A stretch of 26,205 nt of DNA from JACPGQ01 sp039798685 (GTDB lineage Bacteria > Patescibacteriota > Microgenomatia > Levybacterales > UBA12049): positions 1-26,205 of the forward strand of contig JBDKFM010000009.1 of NCBI GenBank assembly GCA_039798685.1. Reading direction: 5' to 3'. The notes beneath the pieces were generated by a model. It saw only the letters and a list, made by a program, of their open reading frames with translations. It ran no database searches and had not been told where the DNA came from. Shown here one piece after another: positions 22,120 to 26,205 of this stretch (its first letter is position 1; every line of letters begins with the position of its first letter). The position numbers and the translations under genes are program-made.

Positions 22120-22707
22120 ATGAAGAAAAAAATATATATACTTTTAGGGCTGATTATCGTTGCAATAATTGCGGTTGCGGTCGGTATCTATTTTTTAGGA
22201 AGAATAAATAATAGGACGTCATCACAGAGCAAGGTACGAGTAGAAAGTCTGATGCCTGGCTATACACTTCGCTTCAATATGACACCAGAATTTGCTGATT
22301 TTTTGTATGACAGGGGCGTGTGGAGGACAAATGGAATCAGAATTGATAAGAAAAAAAATCCTCAGACTGCGCAGAGTGTTCTCATCGTGTTGCAGAACAG
22401 AGCGATGTATAAAGGTACAAGTGGTGAAGGTTTACCAATCATGGTCGAGTCTGTAGTCGGACCTGGCAGTGATGGGGTAGCGGGTGTGTACAGGGTAAAT
22501 GTCTATCTCGATACCTCGAAAACGGCTAGATACTCGTCAAAAGATCTTGAGATGAACATCTTTCTCGCGGTCCTCTCACAGATTTACGAGGATACATCAG
22601 GCTCAGAAACGACATATGAGGGGCGAGAGGCGAAAAGAGAGAAGATTACTAAGTTGGCAGAGTCCTCAACTGAGCTTCCTCTGAATATTACTATCTCATC
22701 AAGATAG
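22120..22707 (+). CDS. Hypothetical membrane-anchored protein (195 aa)
   Basis: An N-terminal Lys-rich start and a single membrane segment (about residues 5-27) precede an external domain of about 165 residues with no Cys. The domain appears alpha/beta (TLRFNMTPEFADFLYD, QSVLIVLQNRAMY, YRVNVYLDTS). No family recognised. It lies 41 nt after paralogue B but has its own promoter, so it could be co-expressed with the Cys/His operon or independently. A small accessory or structural role at the surface is a guess. Confidence 0.7.
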   Translation: MKKKIYILLGLIIVAIIAVAVGIYFLGRINNRTSSQSKVRVESLMPGYTLRFNMTPEFADFLYDRGVWRTNGIRIDKKKNPQTAQSVLIVLQNRAMYKGTSGEGLPIMVESVVGPGSDGVAGVYRVNVYLDTSKTARYSSKDLEMNIFLAVLSQIYEDTSGSETTYEGREAKREKITKLAESSTELPLNITISSR

Positions 22708-22933
22708 ATTTTTCGTGTAAGCGGCCTCAAAAAGATGCCCAGAAAGGTCTCATAGGTGTTTTTCTCAACAGAAGGAAGGTGTGGGTATTTGCTTTTTAGC
22801 CTCGATTCTCCATATTTGTAATCTCTTTACTTGACAAATAGCCTCAGAAGGAGGATATTGTGGGAGATATAGTAGAAGACTATAAGTTTCCCTATTGACA
22901 AATTATATCTTATAGTATATTATATCTAACATT
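22708..22933. other. Intergenic region with two TTGACA elements
   Basis: This is the longest stretch without a gene (226 bases). It holds a first TTGACA (22831-22836) without a clear -10, a perfect AGGAGG (22849-22854) followed 5 nt later by GTG opening a 12-codon ORF (22860-22898), and the main promoter at 22895. No convincing RNA gene, riboswitch or terminator hairpin was found. Confidence 0.5.
22895..22923 (+). promoter_or_regulatory. Promoter (TTGACA-17-TATTAT) for the gene at 22934
   Basis: Consensus TTGACA (22895-22900) and TATTAT (22918-22923) are 17 bp apart. The ATG begins 10 nt after the -10. This is one of the strongest promoters in the window. Confidence 0.75.
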
Positions 22934-24577
22934 ATGCATCTTGAAATCGGAAGAGGCATTCGTAGAGGAAAAGATAATTCCCCAACTTTCTTCAACACCA
23001 CAACAGGAGAACCTATAGTTCCTTCTGATCTTATTGGTGAATCTGCACTCCCATCTGCTGTTCGAACAGTTGAAGAGATTGTTCAAAGAAAGGTGAAGCT
23101 CGCGCTTGATTCTCGAGTCACAAGAAGAGATGCGAATATTACTCTCGTGAAAGCTCTTGGCGGTGCTTTGGTAGCTGCTCCGGTAGTTGCGTTAGGAGTC
23201 GTAAAACGGGATGAAATATTTTCCGAAGGACCTGAGACTCCCGTTGCAAGTTTTTTTCCAACAAGCGCATCACCTGAGGTTGTTCCTGCAGTAGAGCCAG
23301 ATCACCGGTTTGCTGATCTGTCCCCAGAGTTACAAGAGCTGAATGCAAAACTTCAAGAGATGCCATTTAAAGCGATGTACTTTGGTGGATCTGAGGTGCT
23401 CATACCCGCTGATGAAGCTGAGAAGGTAAAAAAGCAGACAAAGACCGATGCGAGTGAGCTTTCTTTTGAGATTGTAAATCCAGGTGTTGAACTAGTACCC
23501 TCACCTTCTATACATGTTTCAAATGGTGGTTTGGAGACGAGTGAAAACGTTTCTCTTTATACAGGGCAAGATCAAAGGGATTACTATAGAATTCCGGTGC
23601 TGAATACAAATGATCCGAGAGAGATAGCGGAGGGGGAAGGGGTGCGTATTGAGTTTTCAACAGTTACAGATGGCGTCCCTCAGTCTCGTGGGTTCTCTCT
23701 TCCGATCGACTCAACGGAATTTCCAAAACTGGAGGAGGCAGATCCACATATTTATGGAACAGGGTTGATCTCGGATATTATTGGTAGTTCTGAAAGGGTG
23801 CCGTTCATTCCGGAGGATGTCAGCGAGTCAATTTTGCTAAAATACCTCGTTGATCGTGCATCACTTTTTAGGAGATATGGAAGCGGGGTAGATTTTGTGA
23901 TTCTTAATGATAATGTAGCAACTACACAGATAGCTGATAGCGATATTCTGCTTGCAGCACGTACGCCTTTTGATGTGGTTGATAGAAATAGTCAAGCATA
24001 TGTTGACTTTACGTTTGCGAATGTAACGAGAGTGATCAACTCCATATTGCCCGAAAATAGGGTTGATAATGATGGAACAGCTGGAACATTTTTCGATACA
24101 TTTGTAACGAGAATGCAGTATATTGAGGAGATGCAGCAAAGTGTCTCATTAGTTACAGGAACTGATGGCTCAACGCGAAGACGAAGTGGTTCGGGTTCTA
24201 TCGCTCGAATTGAAGATCCTAATTTTCTTTCCATTCTTTCACTAGATGAGTATCCAGGAAAAGGAGAGTATAAAGGGATTTCCCAACACTTTACATCTCC
24301 TGAAACAGCTGTATCTCATGTGATCACTGTTTTGTCACATTTTTATGACGACTTTATCGAAAGAAGAGAAGGTCTTTCTGACGCAAGAAAGCAAGTTACA
24401 GATATCCTTGTTGGTGATGTAATTAACATGCTTTTAGAAAAGACTCCAGCAATTGATTTATTAGTTGATTTATTTCCTCGTATGACTGCAGAAGATCGAA
24501 AATCATTTAGAGATGCATCAAAAGCCTCCGGACTTGTAGATTTCCGAGAATCTCTTTCAGTTTTCATTACCCGCTAA
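22934..24577 (+). CDS. Hypothetical anchored protein (547 aa)
   Basis: No family recognised. The first about 65 residues are polar, then a hydrophobic segment (about 72-90, LVKALGGALVAAPVVALGVV) is preceded by TRRD (RR at 64-65), a resemblance to a twin-arginine signal displaced inward. The remainder is a large acidic external or soluble region without Cys. It has a Pro/Glu-rich stretch (about 98-130), a strand-rich middle (230-360) and a helical C terminus (about 455-547). If the hydrophobic segment is a membrane anchor, the long domain is outside. The strong promoter and isolated position suggest an independent, well-expressed gene. Confidence 0.65.
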   Translation: MHLEIGRGIRRGKDNSPTFFNTTTGEPIVPSDLIGESALPSAVRTVEEIVQRKVKLALDSRVTRRDANITLVKALGGALVAAPVVALGVVKRDEIFSEGPETPVASFFPTSASPEVVPAVEPDHRFADLSPELQELNAKLQEMPFKAMYFGGSEVLIPADEAEKVKKQTKTDASELSFEIVNPGVELVPSPSIHVSNGGLETSENVSLYTGQDQRDYYRIPVLNTNDPREIAEGEGVRIEFSTVTDGVPQSRGFSLPIDSTEFPKLEEADPHIYGTGLISDIIGSSERVPFIPEDVSESILLKYLVDRASLFRRYGSGVDFVILNDNVATTQIADSDILLAARTPFDVVDRNSQAYVDFTFANVTRVINSILPENRVDNDGTAGTFFDTFVTRMQYIEEMQQSVSLVTGTDGSTRRRSGSGSIARIEDPNFLSILSLDEYPGKGEYKGISQHFTSPETAVSHVITVLSHFYDDFIERREGLSDARKQVTDILVGDVINMLLEKTPAIDLLVDLFPRMTAEDRKSFRDASKASGLVDFRESLSVFITR

Positions 24578-24677
24578 TCTTCATACGATCTCCAAAAGGA
24601 TCAATCAAGACTTCCTCAAATTATTAGTTTCTTATTCGTTTTACATATCACATCTAGGTAATTTGTTGTGCTTAAAC

Positions 24678-24706
24678 TTGACACTGTAGAGCTTTAATTT
24701 CATACT
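24678..24706 (+). promoter_or_regulatory. Probable promoter (TTGACA-17-CATACT) for the gene at 24770
   Basis: TTGACA (24678-24683) and CATACT (24701-24706) are 17 bp apart. The start codon at 24770 is 63 nt after the -10, so unlike the others this mRNA would have a leader of about 55-60 nt. The surrounding gap (24578-24769, 192 bases) shows no other feature. Confidence 0.5.
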
Positions 24707-24769
24707 CTATGAGAGATGAATAGAAAGTGTGGGGATTACAGGTTAAGCTTTTTAAATAATTGTAAAAAG

Positions 24770-26205
24770 ATGAAAAGGTCGTATTTTTCCTTAATCTTTA
24801 CAGCTCTTTCCTCCTTATTTGTATTTACATACATACTTTTACACCCGAGTATCGCTTCAGCACTTGTGTGTGATTATGGTCATATCAGAAATGCGGGTTC
24901 ATCAGGTTGTGGAGCGACAGTTGGGCATACTTGTGGTGCTATGTATGGTTCTTGTCAATGGGTCTGTGATGCAAGATGTAGTTCATATTCTGAAGGAAGT
25001 TATGATACATACTCAGAAGGGTATTACGAGGGATATTATGAAGGATATTATGAACCGGCATATGCTCCAAATGCCGATTTAGTTCCTCAGAACTTTAAAT
25101 TAGCAGATAGCACAGGAGATTTTAGGAGAAATTTTGCGGTAAATGAGTCAATTTATCCTTCGGTAAGAATTAAAAATCAGGGACCGGGTGGTGCAGGACC
25201 AAATCCGTACACGACTGGAGACGGGTATACATATACTACATTTTTTAAGAATGAAGCAAATAATATCACAGTGTGCGATAGAGGCTCTGACCCTTCTAAC
25301 CTCTATATCAGAACGGCCAATCTTGCGGTCGGTGCGAGTAGGACTTTTGATTCCTGGCCTACAAGTACGAATAATCTTTCTTCTTTTCCCGGACTGAAAA
25401 AATGGTCGATTCCGACAAGTAACGTTACCTACACCGCCCGAGTTTACGTCGATTACGACTGCCGAGCATATGAGACGAGCAACACCAACAATCAAGCGAC
25501 GTATCGTTATACTGTTGGTCCTCCCGCAGATTTGATAGTTCAATCAATTGCGCTGACTAATTCTGCAGAGATAATTAAGACAAATTTTGCTACAGGAGAG
25601 AATATTTATCCTTCTGTTTCTCTTTATAATCAAGGAGGAACTAAAGCAATTTCAGACAACAAACGTACGTATTCAGCCTTTTTTAAAAACAAGTCTACTG
25701 GTTCATCAGTGAATGAAGTTGGTGATATTACCATGAACAATGGTGAATTTGGTGCTGGATACCAGGATGATTATTATTGCAGTGGTCTCGGTAATAAATG
25801 TGACGTATATAGTGCTCCTTATTTTACGATGCCACAGGGTGGTCCGTATACTGCCCGTGTTCGTGTGAATTATAATAACGCAGCTGAAGAGTCAAATTAT
25901 TCAAATAATCAGACTCAGACATATACGTATTATGTTGGAGCTCAGATAACTGGGGTTTTATATCTTGATATTGATCAGTCGGGTACATTTACCACAGGCG
26001 ACACTAGATATTCTGGAGCAACAATGGCACTGAGTGGTGGCCCTACTGCGAGGGGAAATATCACAACAAACTCGAATGGTGAGTACGGCTTCTACGGTCT
26101 CGCCAACGGCACCTACACCGTCACTCTCACACTCCCTGCGCATTACAAAGGTCTTGCACCAAGTGGTGTGTCCTGTAACGCAACAACCTGTACACGAAGT
26201 ATCAC
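24770..26205 (+). CDS. Secreted adhesin-like protein with CARDB-like and SdrD-B-like domains, 3'-truncated by window edge
   Basis: The frame is open from ATG 24770 to the last base (478 codons) without a stop, and its start fits a signal peptide (residues 1-31, cleavage likely after IASA). A Cys-rich segment follows (C34, C47, C55, C62, C66, C70), then a Tyr-Tyr-Glu-Gly repeat (about 83-95). Next come two tandem CARDB-like domains (about 102-251 and 252-392), each starting with ADLxxQ and carrying IYPSVxxxNQG, and ending SNxNNQxTYxYxVG. A SdrD-B-like/Cna-B-like domain starts at about 393 (ITGVLYLDIDQSG, then SNGEYGFYGLANGTYTVTL). This is typical of long cell-surface stalks of Patescibacteria and Gram-positive bacteria. 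The likely role is adhesion or host contact (inference). The C terminus, and so any anchor, is not visible. Confidence 0.85.
   Translation, partial: MKRSYFSLIFTALSSLFVFTYILLHPSIASALVCDYGHIRNAGSSGCGATVGHTCGAMYGSCQWVCDARCSSYSEGSYDTYSEGYYEGYYEGYYEPAYAPNADLVPQNFKLADSTGDFRRNFAVNESIYPSVRIKNQGPGGAGPNPYTTGDGYTYTTFFKNEANNITVCDRGSDPSNLYIRTANLAVGASRTFDSWPTSTNNLSSFPGLKKWSIPTSNVTYTARVYVDYDCRAYETSNTNNQATYRYTVGPPADLIVQSIALTNSAEIIKTNFATGENIYPSVSLYNQGGTKAISDNKRTYSAFFKNKSTGSSVNEVGDITMNNGEFGAGYQDDYYCSGLGNKCDVYSAPYFTMPQGGPYTARVRVNYNNAAEESNYSNNQTQTYTYYVGAQITGVLYLDIDQSGTFTTGDTRYSGATMALSGGPTARGNITTNSNGEYGFYGLANGTYTVTLTLPAHYKGLAPSGVSCNATTCTRSI
25016..25054 (+). repeat. Glu-Gly-Tyr-Tyr tandem repeat in the adhesin-like protein
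   Basis: Three successive EGYY units and a terminal Glu, encoded by gaa/gag, ggg/gga and tat/tac codons. The short unit could vary in copy number by slippage. It separates the Cys-rich N terminus from the CARDB-like domains. Confidence 0.7.

Noticed and set aside
24819..25082. 87-codon open frame on the plus strand
   Set aside because: It lies out of frame inside the signal-peptide and Cys-rich region of the longer ORF starting at 24770, which has recognisable domains.
1..26205. UGA recoded as glycine, as in some candidate-phylum bacteria
   Set aside because: UGA ends several genes at sensible places (for example 14709-14711 and the ATGA overlaps at 19617 and 20858), and no conserved gene needs UGA as sense.
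1..26205. CRISPR arrays, insertion sequences, tRNA or rRNA genes
   Set aside because: No regularly spaced repeats, transposase-like ORFs, terminal inverted repeats or recognisable RNA gene sequences were seen. This was by eye, so a tRNA scan would be a useful confirmation.

Overview
The window looks like a chromosomal segment of a candidate phyla radiation (Patescibacteria) bacterium, probably of the Microgenomates type. This is inferred from content and has not been tested phylogenetically. The clues are very compact gene spacing, an IF-2 without its N-terminal extension, a stripped-down nusA-infB-rpsO-pnp region, several enzyme folds with lost catalytic residues, and many single-pass surface proteins of unknown function. 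UGA acts as stop (for example in the 4-nt ATGA overlaps at 19617 and 20858), so the Gracilibacteria/Absconditabacteria code is excluded. No tRNA, rRNA, CRISPR array, insertion sequence or phage gene was seen, and no gap without a gene exceeds 300 bases.

Region 1 (1-2706): the 3' part of a Clp/Hsp100 AAA+ ATPase, followed without a gap by a membrane-anchored von Willebrand A protein and a small membrane protein that shares its N-terminal anchor module. Region 2 (2781-9497): information processing, with nusA, infB, a degenerate DHH-phosphoesterase-like protein, rpsO and pnp. rbfA, truB, rimP and ylxR, which commonly lie in this neighbourhood, are absent from it. Region 3 (9535-12042): a Lon-type AAA+ module lacking both the substrate and protease domains, a DUF4260 membrane protein, and a kinase-fold protein with an altered catalytic loop. 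Region 4 (12044-15213): a large secreted M23 peptidase with OmpL47/Ig-like repeats and a coupled PsbP-like exported protein. Region 5 (15214-18942): mostly minus-strand genes, including a SRAP (YedK/HMCES) DNA-protein crosslink protein, a possible kinase-like protein and hypotheticals. Region 6 (19082-22707): a translationally coupled operon of a degenerate cupredoxin-like protein and two paralogous membrane-anchored Cys/His-rich proteins, followed by another anchored protein. Region 7 (22831-26205): a 547-residue anchored hypothetical, and the 5' part of a secreted adhesin-like protein with CARDB-like and SdrD-B-like domains that runs off the end.

Two observations stand out. First, nearly every transcription unit start has a sigma-70-like -10 hexamer ending only 6-10 nt before the start codon. 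It is backed either by a -35 at a 17-18 bp spacing or by an extended TGn -10, and no Shine-Dalgarno fits between. This implies that leaderless mRNAs are the normal mode here, and it fixes several start codons. Second, the paralogous pair at 19617-22078 shares an ordered signature (HxxxH, then CxH, then CxHxxGH) plus repeated cysteine pairs. I do not recognise this as a described family. With the cupredoxin-like gene it is the best candidate for an undescribed cell-surface metal or redox system.
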